Source: Roseibium marinum
GTDB lineage: Bacteria > Pseudomonadota > Alphaproteobacteria > Rhizobiales > Stappiaceae
Reading direction: 5' to 3'
DNA length: 64,000 nt
Assembly: GCF_002906165.1 (NCBI RefSeq)
Contig: NZ_PPCN01000008.1
Coordinates: forward strand, 186,001 to 250,000
Below, piece after piece: positions 16,180-25,457 of this stretch (position 1 is the stretch's first letter; the number at the start of each line of letters is the position of its first letter). Under the pieces are notes generated by a model. That model searched no databases, had not been told where the DNA came from, and was given only the letters and a program-made list of their open reading frames with translations. Position numbers and translations under genes: made by a program.

Positions 16180-18162
16180 ATGTCAGGCATGCAGGAAACG
16201 CCCGATTCTCAAAACCCGGCCGAAAGCCCGGCTGCCGAAGACGCCGCCCCCGCAAAAAAGGGTGTCGAGGTGATCGCCGACGAGGTGAAACGCCTGCCCA
16301 ATGGCCCCGGTGTTTACCGGATGCTGGATGACAAGGGCGAAGTCCTTTACGTCGGCAAGGCGCGCAGCCTGAAAAAACGGGTCATCAGCTATACCCGGCT
16401 GCAGGGCCAGTCGAACCGGATCATGCGCATGATCATGGCGACGGCGGCGATGGAATTCGTCGTCACAAGGACGGAACCGGAAGCCCTGCTCCTGGAAGCC
16501 AACCTGATCAAGCGCCTGCGCCCGCGCTTCAACGTTCTGCTGCGGGACGACAAGTCCTTTCCCTATATCCTGGTGACCGGCGACCACGAGTCTCCCGCGA
16601 TCGTCAAACACAGGGGCGCCCGCAAGCGCAAGGGAGAGTATTTCGGTCCGTTCGCTTCCGCCGGAGCGGTCGACCGGACGATCAATGCCCTGCAGAAGGC
16701 CTTTCTGATCCGTACCTGCTCGGACAGCTACTACGAAAACCGCACCCGTCCCTGCCTGCAGTACCAGATCAAGCGCTGCGCGGCTCCCTGCACGAGGGAA
16801 ATCGATCCGGAAGACTATGCGGGCCTGGTCTCGGAGGCGAAGGCCTTCCTCTCCGGCCGCAGCCAGTTGATCAAGACCCAGCTCGCCCGCCAGATGGAAA
16901 CCGCCTCCGCCGAACTGGAATTCGAACGCGCCGCGATATACCGCGACCGCCTCTCGGCTCTTTCGCACGTTCAGGCCCATCAGGGCATCAATCCGCAGAC
17001 GGTGGAAGAAGCGGACGTCTTCGCCATCCATCAGGACGGCGGACAGACCTGCGTTCAGGTGTTCTTCTTCCGCACCGGTCAGAACTGGGGCAACCGGGCC
17101 TATTTTCCCAAAGCCGACAAATCCTTCGAGGAAGCGGACATTCTGGAGAGCTTTCTCGCCCAGTTTTATGACGACAAGCCCGCCCCGAAACAGATCCTCC
17201 TGTCCCATGAGCTTGCCGAACAGGAGCTGCTGGCCGAAGCCCTGAGCGAACGTTCCGGCAGGAAAATCGAGGTCGCGAAACCCAAAAGGGGTGAGAAAAA
17301 GGAGCTTGTCGATCACGCCCTGACCAATGCGCGCGAGGCTCTCGGCCGGCGCCTTGCCGAAACCTCCAGCCAGGCGCGGCTCCTCAAGGGCGTTGCGGAA
17401 GCCTTCGATCTTGAAGCCGTTCCGCGCCGCATCGAGGTCTACGACAATTCCCATATCATGGGAACCAACGCGGTCGGCGGCATGATCGTTGCGGGAACGG
17501 AAGGCTTCACCAAGGGCCAGTACCGCAAATTCAATATCAAGTCCGAGGATCTCGTTCCCGGCGATGACTACGGCATGATGCGCGAGGTTCTGAGCCGCCG
17601 CTTTTCCCGCCTGCTCAAGGAACACGTTCGGGAAAAACCGGCCGTTGCCGAAGATGCCGCTGTCGCGGAAGATCCGGACAACGCTGACTTGGCCCCGGCG
17701 GCAACCGACATGCCGGCCTGGCCGGATCTGCTTTTGATCGACGGAGGACAGGGCCAGTTGACCGCCGCGCGGGAGACACTGGAAAGCCTTGGCATCACGG
17801 ATGTGCCTCTTGTCGGCATCGCCAAGGGACCCGACCGCGATGCGGGCCGGGAAAAATTCTTCATGCCCGGCCGCCAGTCCTTCATGCTTCCCGAGCGCGA
17901 TCCGGTGCTCTATTTCGTCCAGCGCCTGCGCGACGAGGCCCACCGCTTCGCCATCGGCAGCCACCGCGCCCGCCGCAAGAAGGACATCACCAGGAACCCG
18001 CTGGATGAGATCGCCGGCGTCGGCCCGACACGGAAGAAGGCCCTTTTGCGCCATTTCGGCACCGCCAAGGCCGTATCCAAGGCAGGGGTCGACGATCTGG
18101 CCGCCGTACCGGGCATTTCCGAAGCCATTGCCAAACTGGTCTACGACCATTTCCATGAGTAG
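16180..18162 (+). CDS. uvrC: Excinuclease ABC subunit C
   Basis: UvrC (660 residues) makes both incisions flanking a UvrB-bound DNA lesion in nucleotide excision repair. The GIY-YIG nuclease domain (residues 42-125) shows [20 protein letters not shown]. The zinc-like cysteine cluster is [20 protein letters not shown] near 185, split by CAAPC. The UVR motif that contacts UvrB is near 235-265. The RNase H-like 3'-incision domain has [17 protein letters not shown] near 425. The tandem helix-hairpin-helix is at 600-655. An acidic Ala-rich insertion (about 485-515) interrupts the second nuclease domain, as in other alphaproteobacteria. An alternative start is the ATG at 16189. Confidence 0.96.
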   Translation: MSGMQETPDSQNPAESPAAEDAAPAKKGVEVIADEVKRLPNGPGVYRMLDDKGEVLYVGKARSLKKRVISYTRLQGQSNRIMRMIMATAAMEFVVTRTEPEALLLEANLIKRLRPRFNVLLRDDKSFPYILVTGDHESPAIVKHRGARKRKGEYFGPFASAGAVDRTINALQKAFLIRTCSDSYYENRTRPCLQYQIKRCAAPCTREIDPEDYAGLVSEAKAFLSGRSQLIKTQLARQMETASAELEFERAAIYRDRLSALSHVQAHQGINPQTVEEADVFAIHQDGGQTCVQVFFFRTGQNWGNRAYFPKADKSFEEADILESFLAQFYDDKPAPKQILLSHELAEQELLAEALSERSGRKIEVAKPKRGEKKELVDHALTNAREALGRRLAETSSQARLLKGVAEAFDLEAVPRRIEVYDNSHIMGTNAVGGMIVAGTEGFTKGQYRKFNIKSEDLVPGDDYGMMREVLSRRFSRLLKEHVREKPAVAEDAAVAEDPDNADLAPAATDMPAWPDLLLIDGGQGQLTAARETLESLGITDVPLVGIAKGPDRDAGREKFFMPGRQSFMLPERDPVLYFVQRLRDEAHRFAIGSHRARRKKDITRNPLDEIAGVGPTRKKALLRHFGTAKAVSKAGVDDLAAVPGISEAIAKLVYDHFHE

Positions 18163-18241
18163 ACGTTTCAGCCTTTTCAATTGGCAAAGGACGGCTGAAG
18201 TTCAAAAGCGCAAGCCCGCACCAATCGGATACGATCGGCTC

Positions 18242-19351
18242 ATGATGTTCACAAACACTTCAAGGTCGGGTTCATTGATCAGGACACTGCTCTCGCTCAT
18301 CGGCTGGTGCGGTTGCCTTGGCGCCCTGGCGGTCAGCGCTCTTGGATTATCAAATTTCGCGGCCCCCGATTTCTGGCTTGCCGACAACATGAGCTTCTTC
18401 CTCAGGCAGTTCCTCGCGGCCGGTCTGTTGGGTTGCCTGGGGGGGGCGCTCGGATTTTTCGTGCGGCACCGGTTCGCCCTGCTCTACAAAACGGTCTGGT
18501 TTCTGGCCGTCCTGGCGCTGATCGGCCTTGCCGGACTGGCCGGCGCCCGCACATTGGCAAATACGGTGGAACCCGCCCCGCTTCAGGCCGGAAGCGTGCC
18601 GCTGAAGGTCGTTTCGATCAATCTCGAGCACCTGTTTCTGGGAGACAGGGCTTTGCAGGCATTTCTTGAGAAGGAAATGGCGGACATTGTCGTCCTTCAG
18701 GAGACCCTTTGGGGATTGCAGGAACAGCGCTGGCAGCGTCTGGGTCTGTCCGTCGGCAGCGCGGGAGAACACGGCTTTCCGCCATACCTCAAGGTCGGAG
18801 AACTGGGCGGCCTTGCCATCTACTCCCGCTTTCCGGTCCTGGACGAAACCACAACCGTCATTCAGGGTGAGTTGCCTCCCGGAGCCAATGTCTATTACAA
18901 CGCGGACCGCGAACTCTTCTCCCTCAAGCTGGAGACCGGGGCCGGCCCCCTTAATCTCGTGGCCATCCATCCGGACAGCCCGCGAACGGAATCCCGATGG
19001 CTGAACAAGCGCCATTATTTCGAGGAGGCCGACAAGCTCATCAGCGGCCTGAAGGCCGCCAATGACGGCCCGGTCCTGGCCATCGGCGACTGGAACAGTT
19101 CGCCCTGGTCAGCCCGGTTCCAGCAAACCCTGACCACAACCGGCCTGAAGACCGCGTATCCGGACCGCTGGCCGCAGACCACCCGCTTTTTCTTCGACTA
19201 CCGCCTGCACTGGCTTCTGGGTGCCCCTGTGGACCAGTTCGCGGTTTCCGATGACATGCAGGTGCTCAGCGTATCGATCGGCCCCGATATCGGTTCCGAC
19301 CATCTCCCCCTAATCGTCGAGCTTGGCCTTGCGAAGCCCGGCGGCAATTGA
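18242..19351 (+). CDS. Membrane-anchored endonuclease/exonuclease/phosphatase family protein
   Basis: The N-terminal 110 residues contain three predicted membrane helices; the rest is an EEP (exonuclease III/DNase I/sphingomyelinase) domain. The catalytic landmarks are VVSINLEHLF (metal-binding Asn), DIVVLQETLW (Glu), GDWNSSPWS (Asp/Asn) and GSDHLPLIVEL (Asp-His). The domain orientation suggests a periplasmic phosphodiesterase or phosphatase. Such YafD-like proteins are widespread but poorly characterised. I use the ATG at 18242. An upstream in-frame ATG at 18155 overlaps the end of uvrC and would add 29 residues, so the start is uncertain. The gene follows uvrC closely and may be read with it. 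Confidence 0.82.
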   Translation: MMFTNTSRSGSLIRTLLSLIGWCGCLGALAVSALGLSNFAAPDFWLADNMSFFLRQFLAAGLLGCLGGALGFFVRHRFALLYKTVWFLAVLALIGLAGLAGARTLANTVEPAPLQAGSVPLKVVSINLEHLFLGDRALQAFLEKEMADIVVLQETLWGLQEQRWQRLGLSVGSAGEHGFPPYLKVGELGGLAIYSRFPVLDETTTVIQGELPPGANVYYNADRELFSLKLETGAGPLNLVAIHPDSPRTESRWLNKRHYFEEADKLISGLKAANDGPVLAIGDWNSSPWSARFQQTLTTTGLKTAYPDRWPQTTRFFFDYRLHWLLGAPVDQFAVSDDMQVLSVSIGPDIGSDHLPLIVELGLAKPGGN

Positions 19352-19444
19352 AAGATTGCCTGTGATTTCAACCTGGGGCTGTTTGAGGCGGTATCCCGGA
19401 TTGGAAACACTGCGAAAACCTCAACCGATTCTCCCTGCAGACCT

Positions 19445-20023
19445 ATGGCCAAGCTTTATTTCAACTATTCCTCGATGAATGCCGGCAAATCGACGGCACT
19501 GTTGCAGGCCGCCTATAACTACAAGGAGCGGGGCATGAACGCGCTTCTGCTCATCGCGGCATTCGACGACCGCGCCGGCAAAGGCAGGATTGCGTCCCGG
19601 ATCGGGCTGTCCGCCGATGCCGATATATTCTCCTCCGCGGACAATGTCCTGCAACATGTTGCAAAGGCACACGAAACCCGACAGGTGCACGCCGTCCTTG
19701 TCGATGAAGCACAGTTCCTGACCGAGGAACAGGTCTGGCAGCTGGCGCGGGTCGCTGATCGGCTCCGCATTCCGGTCATGTGTTTCGGGCTGCGCACCGA
19801 TTTTCAGGGCAAGCTCTTTCCCGGCAGCGCCGTCCTGCTGGCGCTTGCCGACAATCTGAAGGAAATCAAGTCGATCTGCTGGTGCGGCCGCAAGGCCACC
19901 ATGACCGCCCGGCTGGGCAGCGACGGCAAGATCATCGAGGAAGGCGATCAGGTGGTCATCGGCGGAAACGAAACCTACGTCTCGCTGTGCCGCAATCACT
20001 GGACGCGCCGGGAACTCGGGTAA
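19445..20023 (+). CDS. tdk: Thymidine kinase
   Basis: A 192-residue type II thymidine kinase that phosphorylates thymidine with ATP in pyrimidine salvage. The P-loop is [15 protein letters not shown] near residues 7-20. The catalytic Glu and Mg-binding Asp are in [13 protein letters not shown] near 84-96. The lasso loop and structural zinc site are present as CWCGRKATM near residue 145 and a late SLCRNHW, supplying the cysteines. The gene is monocistronic, lies 93 bases after the previous gene and converges on hisC. A short GCGCCG/CGGCGC hairpin at 20030-20046 lies between them. Confidence 0.96.
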   Translation: MAKLYFNYSSMNAGKSTALLQAAYNYKERGMNALLLIAAFDDRAGKGRIASRIGLSADADIFSSADNVLQHVAKAHETRQVHAVLVDEAQFLTEEQVWQLARVADRLRIPVMCFGLRTDFQGKLFPGSAVLLALADNLKEIKSICWCGRKATMTARLGSDGKIIEEGDQVVIGGNETYVSLCRNHWTRRELG

Positions 20024-20086
20024 GCTGTAGCGCCGAACAACGGCGCGGACCGCGCGATGTCCGAAAGTCACATCCCCTGAAAGCTT

Positions 20087-21148
20087 CTATTCCCGGACGA
20101 TGCTCCCGGTCGCCTCCAGCAAGGCGGCGCATTCCTCTGTCGTGCCGATGGAAATCCTCAGGTGGTTCCCGATGCGGTCCCTGGCGAAATACCGGACCAG
20201 AATGCCGCGCGCGCGAAGGTCCCTGAGCAGCTTTTCGGCGGGAACCTTCTGATGGGATGCGAACAGGAAATTCGCCGCGGACGGCAGAACATCGAAGCCC
20301 TGATCCTGCAGTGCTTTCGCTGTCCCGTCCCGGTCCGCCATGACGAGCTGCCGGGTCCTGTCGAACCACTCCCGGTCCTTCCACGCGGCAACGGCTCCGG
20401 CGAGCGCGAGGCGGCCGAGCGGATAGGAGTTGAAGCTGTCCTTGACCCGCTGGAGCGCATCGATCAGGTGCGGCTGCGCGACGGCAAATCCGACACGCAG
20501 CCCAGCGAGGCTGCGGGATTTGGAGAAGGTCTGCACGACAAGCAGATTTTCAAAGCGCGGCACCAGCGACACCGCGCTCTCAGCCCCGAAATCCACATAG
20601 GCCTCATCGACGATCACGACGACATCCGGGTTCTGCCGCGCGATCCGGGCGATGTCCTCAAGCGGCATGGCGATACCGGTCGGCGCGTTCGGATTGGCGA
20701 TCACCACGCCTCCGCACGGGCGCCGATAGTCCTGCGGATTGCACCGGAAAGCTGCATCGAGCGGAATCTTGTCGGCCTGTATCGAATAGAGCTCGCAGTA
20801 GGTTCTGTAAAAACTGTAAGTGATGTCCGGGAAGACAATCGCATCCTTGCCGGTGAAAAAGGCGTTGAACGCATGCGCCAGAACCTCGTCGGAGCCGTTG
20901 CCCGCATAAACATGATCCACATCCAGACCCAATGTTGCGGCTATCGCCTTGCGCAGGTCCGTGGCGGCGGGATCCGGATAAAGCCTCAGCCCGTCCCCGG
21001 TCGCGACGCGGATGGCCTCCAGGGCATGCGGAGACGGGCCATAAGGGTTTTCGTTGGTGTTGAGCTTGATGACGTTTCGCTGCCCGGGTTGCTCCCCGGG
21101 CGTGTATGGCACCAGCTTTTCGACGATCGGACTCCAGAACCTGCTCAT
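20087..21148 (-). CDS. hisC: Histidinol-phosphate aminotransferase-type PLP enzyme
   Basis: A 353-residue class I/II PLP aminotransferase of the HisC branch. It interconverts histidinol phosphate and imidazole-acetol phosphate, and related proteins act on aromatic amino acids. NTNENPYGPSP near residue 30 is the family opening. YAGNGSDEVLAHAF near 83 binds PLP phosphate, PNAPTG near 155 holds the ring Asn, and the Schiff-base lysine is in TFSKSRSLAGLRVGF near 215. The ATG at 21148 has GAGG upstream at normal spacing; the longer frame to 21286 has no family support. It is away from other his genes, so it may be a second copy acting on phenylalanine or tyrosine. Confidence 0.9.
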   Translation of the reverse strand: MSRFWSPIVEKLVPYTPGEQPGQRNVIKLNTNENPYGPSPHALEAIRVATGDGLRLYPDPAATDLRKAIAATLGLDVDHVYAGNGSDEVLAHAFNAFFTGKDAIVFPDITYSFYRTYCELYSIQADKIPLDAAFRCNPQDYRRPCGGVVIANPNAPTGIAMPLEDIARIARQNPDVVVIVDEAYVDFGAESAVSLVPRFENLLVVQTFSKSRSLAGLRVGFAVAQPHLIDALQRVKDSFNSYPLGRLALAGAVAAWKDREWFDRTRQLVMADRDGTAKALQDQGFDVLPSAANFLFASHQKVPAEKLLRDLRARGILVRYFARDRIGNHLRISIGTTEECAALLEATGSIVRE

Positions 21149-21459
21149 ACTTGCTGACCTCGCGGGAGGGAATGCAACTTGATACCGGCCCGCACCGTTC
21201 CGATCACGCGTTTTTTTGTCCGTACCGGGGCAGCATCGTGCCCTGCCGGTGGAAAGCCGGCTTCGAACGGACCGCTCAGCAGACAATGGAGACGCCGGAT
21301 AGATGACGCCTGAGCTTTACCAAACCATTGGAAAAACAAGCAATCTTTTTACCGCCCCGGAATGTGTTAGATTTCCGCACGGTGTTTCACGCAAGCAAGC
21401 GCCTGTCACTCACATGTCACTTGAGTGTCCGGGTATACAGGGAAGATTGGGGTCACCAC

Positions 21460-21906
21460 ATGATCAAGGAATTTCGCGACTTTATCGCCAAGGGCAACGT
21501 TATGGACCTTGCCGTCGGCATCATCATCGGTGCGGCCTTCACGGCAATCGTATCGAGTCTCGTTGACGATCTCATCAATCCGATCATCGGGCTCGTGCTC
21601 GGCGGGATCGATTTCACATCGATGTATGTTGTTCTGTCCGGGGACGTGCCTGCCGGGGCCGGTCTGGCGGCCGCTCGCGAAAGCGGCGCCGCTGTTTTCG
21701 CCTACGGGGCGTTTCTCACCTCATGCATCAATTTCCTGATCATCGCCTTCGTCGTTTTCATGCTCGTGAAGGCGGTCAACAATATCAAGTCGGCGGCGGA
21801 AAAGCCGGACGATGTGGCGCCTGAAGTCGAAACCGGCCCGTCGGAACTGGATGTCCTGATTGACATCCGCAACCAGCTTCGCGGTGGCGCAGGTCCCGCC
21901 CAGTGA
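21460..21906 (+). CDS. mscL: Large-conductance mechanosensitive channel
   Basis: MscL (148 residues) is a homopentameric inner-membrane valve that opens under extreme membrane tension and releases solutes after osmotic downshock. [20 protein letters not shown] is the amphipathic N-terminal helix running into TM1, whose hydrophobic gate is [18 protein letters not shown]2 is [19 protein letters not shown]. The C-terminal helix bundle follows ([13 protein letters not shown]). The ATG at 21460 is chosen because it matches the family N-terminus; the frame open to 21328 lacks any. A 14-bp tandem repeat begins inside the last codons and extends past the stop. Confidence 0.97.
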   Translation: MIKEFRDFIAKGNVMDLAVGIIIGAAFTAIVSSLVDDLINPIIGLVLGGIDFTSMYVVLSGDVPAGAGLAAARESGAAVFAYGAFLTSCINFLIIAFVVFMLVKAVNNIKSAAEKPDDVAPEVETGPSELDVLIDIRNQLRGGAGPAQ

Positions 21907-21939
21907 CGTCGGCCCAGTAACGTCCGCCCAGTAACATCC
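21898..21939. repeat. Three tandem copies of a 14-bp unit across the mscL stop
   Basis: Units GCCCAGTGACGTCG (21898-21911), GCCCAGTAACGTCC (21912-21925) and GCCCAGTAACATCC (21926-21939) follow head to tail. The first holds the last mscL codons and the TGA stop. In the later copies the TGA becomes TAA, so each unit carries a potential stop. Replication slippage is the likely origin. Confidence 0.85.
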
Positions 21940-21985
21940 GGCTGCCAACCGGCTCAATGGCCTTGAGGCCGCCGGAAGACGCATG

Positions 21986-22017
21986 GGTCCGGCGCGGCAA
22001 CAAAACCGCGCCGGACC
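21986..22017 (+). terminator. Long GC-rich hairpin downstream of mscL
   Basis: GGTCCGGCGCGG at 21986-21997 pairs perfectly with CCGCGCCGGACC at 22006-22017 around CAACAAAA. The 12-bp stem is very stable, but no T run follows, so it could end the mscL transcript inefficiently or protect its 3' end. Confidence 0.55.
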
Positions 22018-22107
22018 GCTGCTCTCGAACACATTCCCGCTCCACCTTTGCAACTCTTGCCTTGAAGGTCCGCGCTCGCCCTCGTAAAAGGGGCAAACGG
22101 ATCAGCA

Positions 22108-22410
22108 ATGGGTGACATAATGCTCGGCAAGATGTTCAAATCCCTCTTCGGCTCGTCAGGCGAGGGCCAAAAAACCGCCTCGAAGAGCACAACGGTCGTC
22201 TATGACGGGTTCCAGATCATTGCGGAACCGCAGCTTTCGAACAATCAATGGCAGGTTGCCGGACGGATCGAAAAGCAGATCGGTGATACCCTGAAGACCC
22301 ACACCTTCATCCGCGCCGATACCCTGCCGGACGAGCAGGGCGCGACGAACGAGATGATCCGCAAGGCAAAAATGATGATTGACCAGCTGGGCGATGGCAT
22401 ATTCGATTGA
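22108..22410 (+). CDS. HlyU family protein
   Basis: The 100-residue product matches the small HlyU family: FKSLFGSSG at the start, TTVVYDGFQIIAEPQL near residue 30, WQVAGRIEKQIGD near 50 and a FIRADT element near 70. Vibrio HlyU is a regulator described as an ArsR-like virulence activator. The alphaproteobacterial family carrying that name has no obvious helix-turn-helix, so a DNA-binding role is uncertain. The alternative start is ATG 22120 (MLGKM), which lacks only four residues. It is a single gene between mscL and pgsA, with no virulence context. Confidence 0.75.
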   Translation: MGDIMLGKMFKSLFGSSGEGQKTASKSTTVVYDGFQIIAEPQLSNNQWQVAGRIEKQIGDTLKTHTFIRADTLPDEQGATNEMIRKAKMMIDQLGDGIFD

Positions 22411-22525
22411 TCTCGCACACTTGGATGCGCGCGGAACACCGCCGCGTGGAAGTCTTTACGGGCAATGTTCCGCAGCCCCGGACAAAAGCGGCTCCGGCAC
22501 TCCTGCCTGAAATCCGAAAGCCGAC

Positions 22526-23098
22526 ATGAAACGCAATATTGTACTCAGCCTGCCCAATCTTCTGACCTATGGGCGCATACTGGCGGTTCCGGCGGTTACA
22601 GCCTGTTTTTATTTCGAAGGCAACACACCGCGGTGGATTGCCCTCGGCATATTCATTCTGGCCGCCGTCACCGACTTTTTCGATGGTTACCTGGCGCGTG
22701 CCTGGCAGCAGCAATCGGCGCTGGGACGCATGCTGGACCCGATCGCCGACAAGCTGCTGGTCTCCGTCTGCCTGCTTGTGCTGGCTGGAGACGGCACGAT
22801 TGGCGGCTGGTCGATGATCGCCGCGATCATCATCCTGTGCCGCGAAATTCTGGTCTCGGGACTGAGGGAGTTTCTCGCCGAACTCCAGGTCAGCGTGCCG
22901 GTCACCAAACTGGCGAAATGGAAGACGACGGTCCAACTGGTCGCGGTCGCTTTCCTGTTGGCGGGCCCCGCGGGCGACACGGTTCTGCCGGGAACCACCT
23001 TGACCGGTCTGATCGCCCTCTGGCTTGCCGCCACACTCACCCTATATACAGGATATGATTATTTCCGCGCCGGTATCGGCCACCTCATCAAGGAGTAG
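22526..23098 (+). CDS. pgsA: CDP-diacylglycerol-glycerol-3-phosphate 3-phosphatidyltransferase
   Basis: PgsA (190 residues) makes phosphatidylglycerol phosphate from CDP-diacylglycerol and glycerol 3-phosphate at the inner membrane. This is the committed step to phosphatidylglycerol and cardiolipin. The family signature D-x2-DG-x2-AR-x8-G-x3-D-x3-D is complete in DFFDGYLARAWQQQSALG followed by RMLDPIADK (residues 51-77). SLPNLLTYGRILAVP is the usual N-terminus. About six membrane helices are evident. The start has no strong ribosome-binding site, but family alignment supports it. It precedes moaD-moaE, an arrangement common in alphaproteobacteria after uvrC. Confidence 0.95.
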   Translation: MKRNIVLSLPNLLTYGRILAVPAVTACFYFEGNTPRWIALGIFILAAVTDFFDGYLARAWQQQSALGRMLDPIADKLLVSVCLLVLAGDGTIGGWSMIAAIIILCREILVSGLREFLAELQVSVPVTKLAKWKTTVQLVAVAFLLAGPAGDTVLPGTTLTGLIALWLAATLTLYTGYDYFRAGIGHLIKE

Positions 23099-23258
23099 GG
23101 AGCCGGTCGGCGGGAGCGGAAACAGCCCGGTTTGACCCGCTTGACCGGCCCTTTCAGGGGCCGGGCCGCCGGACTTCCCCTATCGGATAAGTCAAGTTAA
23201 GCTCGCCCAGCACCGGTTTGCGCACTTCGGCGTTGGCCCGCACACTATCGAGGCTCTC

Positions 23259-23510
23259 ATGAACATTCGCTATTTCGCCTGGGTCCGTGAACGGGTCGGC
23301 ATCGAGGAAGAAACGATTGAGGTTCCAGGAGGTGTGAAAACCGTCGCCGATCTGATCTCGCATCTGAAAACCCTGGACGACAACCACGCGGCCGCCTTCG
23401 AGGAGGAAGACGCCATCCGGGTGGCTCTCGACCAGTTGCATGTGGAAACTGACACCGATCTCGGCGATGCCAGAGAGGTCGCCTTCTTTCCACCGATGAC
23501 GGGCGGTTGA
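23259..23510 (+). CDS. moaD: Molybdopterin synthase sulfur carrier subunit MoaD
   Basis: An 83-residue ubiquitin-like protein ending in the diagnostic Gly-Gly (PPMTGG). It is adenylated and thiocarboxylated there so that it can donate sulfur to precursor Z. The beta-grasp start MNIRYFAWVRERVG and VAFFPPMTGG at the end are typical of the family. It lies three bases before moaE, so the two subunits of molybdopterin synthase are co-translated. Confidence 0.96.
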   Translation: MNIRYFAWVRERVGIEEETIEVPGGVKTVADLISHLKTLDDNHAAAFEEEDAIRVALDQLHVETDTDLGDAREVAFFPPMTGG

Positions 23511-23513
23511 GGC

Positions 23514-23981
23514 ATGCAGGTGAGACCGCTTGTCAGGGTTCAGGCAGAGGATTTCGACGCCGGGGCGGAAACGCGACGCCTCACCTCTGGCCGCACGGAT
23601 GTCGGCGCGCTGGTAACCTTCACCGGGCTGTGCCGCGACGAGGCGGGAACGCTTGAGGCGCTGGAACTGGAACATTACCCCGGCATGGCCGAAGCCGAGC
23701 TGACACGCATCGCCGAGGAGGCTGTCGCCCGCTGGCCCCTCACCGGGCTGAGCGTCATTCACCGCTTCGGAAAAATCGCGCCGGGTGAGAACATCGTGCT
23801 GGTCGTCGCCGCCTCGGCGCATCGGCGGGCCGCTTTCGAGGCTGCCGACTTTCTCATGGACTTTCTGAAAACCAGGGCACCTTTCTGGAAAAAGGAGCAC
23901 CTCGTATCGGGGACCGGCGGCACCTGGGTGGACACCAAGGCAGGCGATGAGAAAGACGCCGCGCGATGGTCACCTTCCTGA
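23514..23981 (+). CDS. moaE: Molybdopterin synthase catalytic subunit MoaE
   Basis: MoaE (155 residues) converts precursor Z to molybdopterin using the thiocarboxylated MoaD tail. Visible motifs are DVGALVTFTGLCRDE near residue 32, LELEHYPGMAEAEL near 52, the VIHRFGKIAPGENIVLVVAA core near 82, and the catalytic lysine region FLMDFLKTRAPFWKKE near 115-130. It directly follows moaD. Other molybdenum-cofactor genes are not in the window. Confidence 0.96.
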   Translation: MQVRPLVRVQAEDFDAGAETRRLTSGRTDVGALVTFTGLCRDEAGTLEALELEHYPGMAEAELTRIAEEAVARWPLTGLSVIHRFGKIAPGENIVLVVAASAHRRAAFEAADFLMDFLKTRAPFWKKEHLVSGTGGTWVDTKAGDEKDAARWSPS

Positions 23982-24034
23982 ACCGCAAACAACCGATTTT
24001 CAACGACTGACCGTATAGCCTTTCAAAACCCTCC

Positions 24035-25384
24035 TTGACGCGCCCCCGCGTCACATTCCTTCGAATTGGTCTCGATTCCGTGAAACACAAAGACGATATA
24101 TCCAGCAGCCCGCCGGCCCGTTCGGCGGCGAGGCCACCCAAGTCCGGCGGCTACAGCGAAGTCCTGCGCGAGCCCGGCATTCCATTCGCCGAATTCGTGA
24201 CCATCATCGCCATGATTATGGCACTGAACGCCATGGCGATCGATGTGATGCTTCCCGCCCTGCCGGCCATCGCCAACGCGCTGGACATCGCCGAGGACAA
24301 TGACCGGCAGCTTATTCTTCTCACCTATCTGATCGGCTTTGGCGGCGGGCAGCTGTTTTTCGGTCCGGTCGCGGACGCCGTTGGCCGGCGGAAGATTCTG
24401 ATTGGCGGTCTTGCGCTCTACAGCCTGGCGAGCATCGCCTGTATTTTCGCAGTGGACCTGGACCAGTTGCTGTTCGCGCGCGTGACACAGGGCATCGGCT
24501 GCGCCGCGGCTCGGGTGACGGCGCTCTCCATCGTCCGCGATTGTTATACCGGCAGGCGCATGGGCAAGGTCATGTCCCTTGTCATGATGGTCTTCATGTC
24601 CGTCCCCGTCATCGCACCCTCCATCGGCCAGGCCATCCTGCTTGTGGCCGGCTGGCACTGGATCTTCGCCCTGCTGCTGATTTCCGGCGTTGCGATGCTG
24701 GTATGGTCGGGTCTGCGCATGCCTGAAACCCTGGAACCGGAAAACCGGCGGCCACTGGTTTTTTCCACCATCACCAGCGCCTACCTGATGGCGCTGACGA
24801 CACGCGTCAGCCTGGGATATACCGTCGGCACCGCATTCATCTTTGGCGGCCTGTTCTCCTTCCTGGCCATGTCCCAGCAGATCTTTGTCGACATCTTCGG
24901 CCTGGGAACGCTCTTCCCGATCGTTTTTGCCGTAATCGCCATTACCATGGCCTTGGCCTCTTTCATGAACTCCCAGCTTGTGGAGGCCATCGGCATGCGC
25001 CGCCTCTCGCACACCGCGGCGGTGGTCTATACCGTGACGGGGATGACGATTTATCTGCTTGCCGCACTCGGCTACGAGAACTTCTGGATCTTCCTGGCGC
25101 TGGTGACCGTCATCATGACGACGTTCGGCTTCATCGGCGCGAATTTCAATACCATGGCCATGGAGCCGCTCGGCGCCATCGCAGGGACCGCCTCTTCCGT
25201 GATCGGTTTCATCAGCACCCTGGGCGGCGCGCTTCTGGGCTATGTCATGGGACAGCTTTTCGACGGAACGACCCAGCCCCTGGGTCTGGCCTATACGGTC
25301 TACGGTCTTTGCGCCATCGGCTGCATCCTTTATGCCGAACGCGGCCGCATGTTCCATTCGACGGAGCGCGGGGAAACCGTCTGA
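24035..25384 (+). CDS. Bcr/CflA family MFS drug-efflux transporter
   Basis: A 12-helix major facilitator protein (about 449 residues) of the Bcr/CflA group. The TM1 motif AIDVMLPALPAIANALD is typical, as is the loop 2-3 motif A GPVADAVGRRKILIGG near residue 112. TM5 motif C-like APSIGQAILLVAGWHWIFALL marks drug:proton antiporters. Substrates in the family include bicyclomycin, chloramphenicol and sulfonamides. The start is uncertain: TTG 24035 opens the frame and GTG 24080 is equally possible; neither has a clear ribosome-binding site, and the first 45 residues are not conserved. A good terminator follows at 25411. Confidence 0.88.
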   Translation: MTRPRVTFLRIGLDSVKHKDDISSSPPARSAARPPKSGGYSEVLREPGIPFAEFVTIIAMIMALNAMAIDVMLPALPAIANALDIAEDNDRQLILLTYLIGFGGGQLFFGPVADAVGRRKILIGGLALYSLASIACIFAVDLDQLLFARVTQGIGCAAARVTALSIVRDCYTGRRMGKVMSLVMMVFMSVPVIAPSIGQAILLVAGWHWIFALLLISGVAMLVWSGLRMPETLEPENRRPLVFSTITSAYLMALTTRVSLGYTVGTAFIFGGLFSFLAMSQQIFVDIFGLGTLFPIVFAVIAITMALASFMNSQLVEAIGMRRLSHTAAVVYTVTGMTIYLLAALGYENFWIFLALVTVIMTTFGFIGANFNTMAMEPLGAIAGTASSVIGFISTLGGALLGYVMGQLFDGTTQPLGLAYTVYGLCAIGCILYAERGRMFHSTERGETV

Positions 25385-25410
25385 AAATTGAAAGACGGCC
25401 AGAACAGAAA

Positions 25411-25435
25411 AGGCGGGCTCATGCCCGCCTTTTTC
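25411..25435. terminator. Bidirectional intrinsic terminator
   Basis: AGGCGGGC (25411-25418) pairs with GCCCGCCT (25423-25430) around TCAT, flanked by an A run on the left and five T on the right. It ends both the MFS gene and the convergent ilvE transcript. Confidence 0.9.
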
Positions 25436-25457
25436 CTAAGCTTTTGCCGGCTTCCGA

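Noticed and set aside
16183..18180. 665-residue antisense frame opposite uvrC
   Set aside because: Mirror frame of a certain uvrC gene; no start signals or homology-like motifs.
18155..18241. Start of the exonuclease/phosphatase-fold gene inside uvrC's last codons (ATG 18155)
   Set aside because: It would add 29 basic residues before the first membrane helix with no ribosome-binding site; retained only as an alternative.
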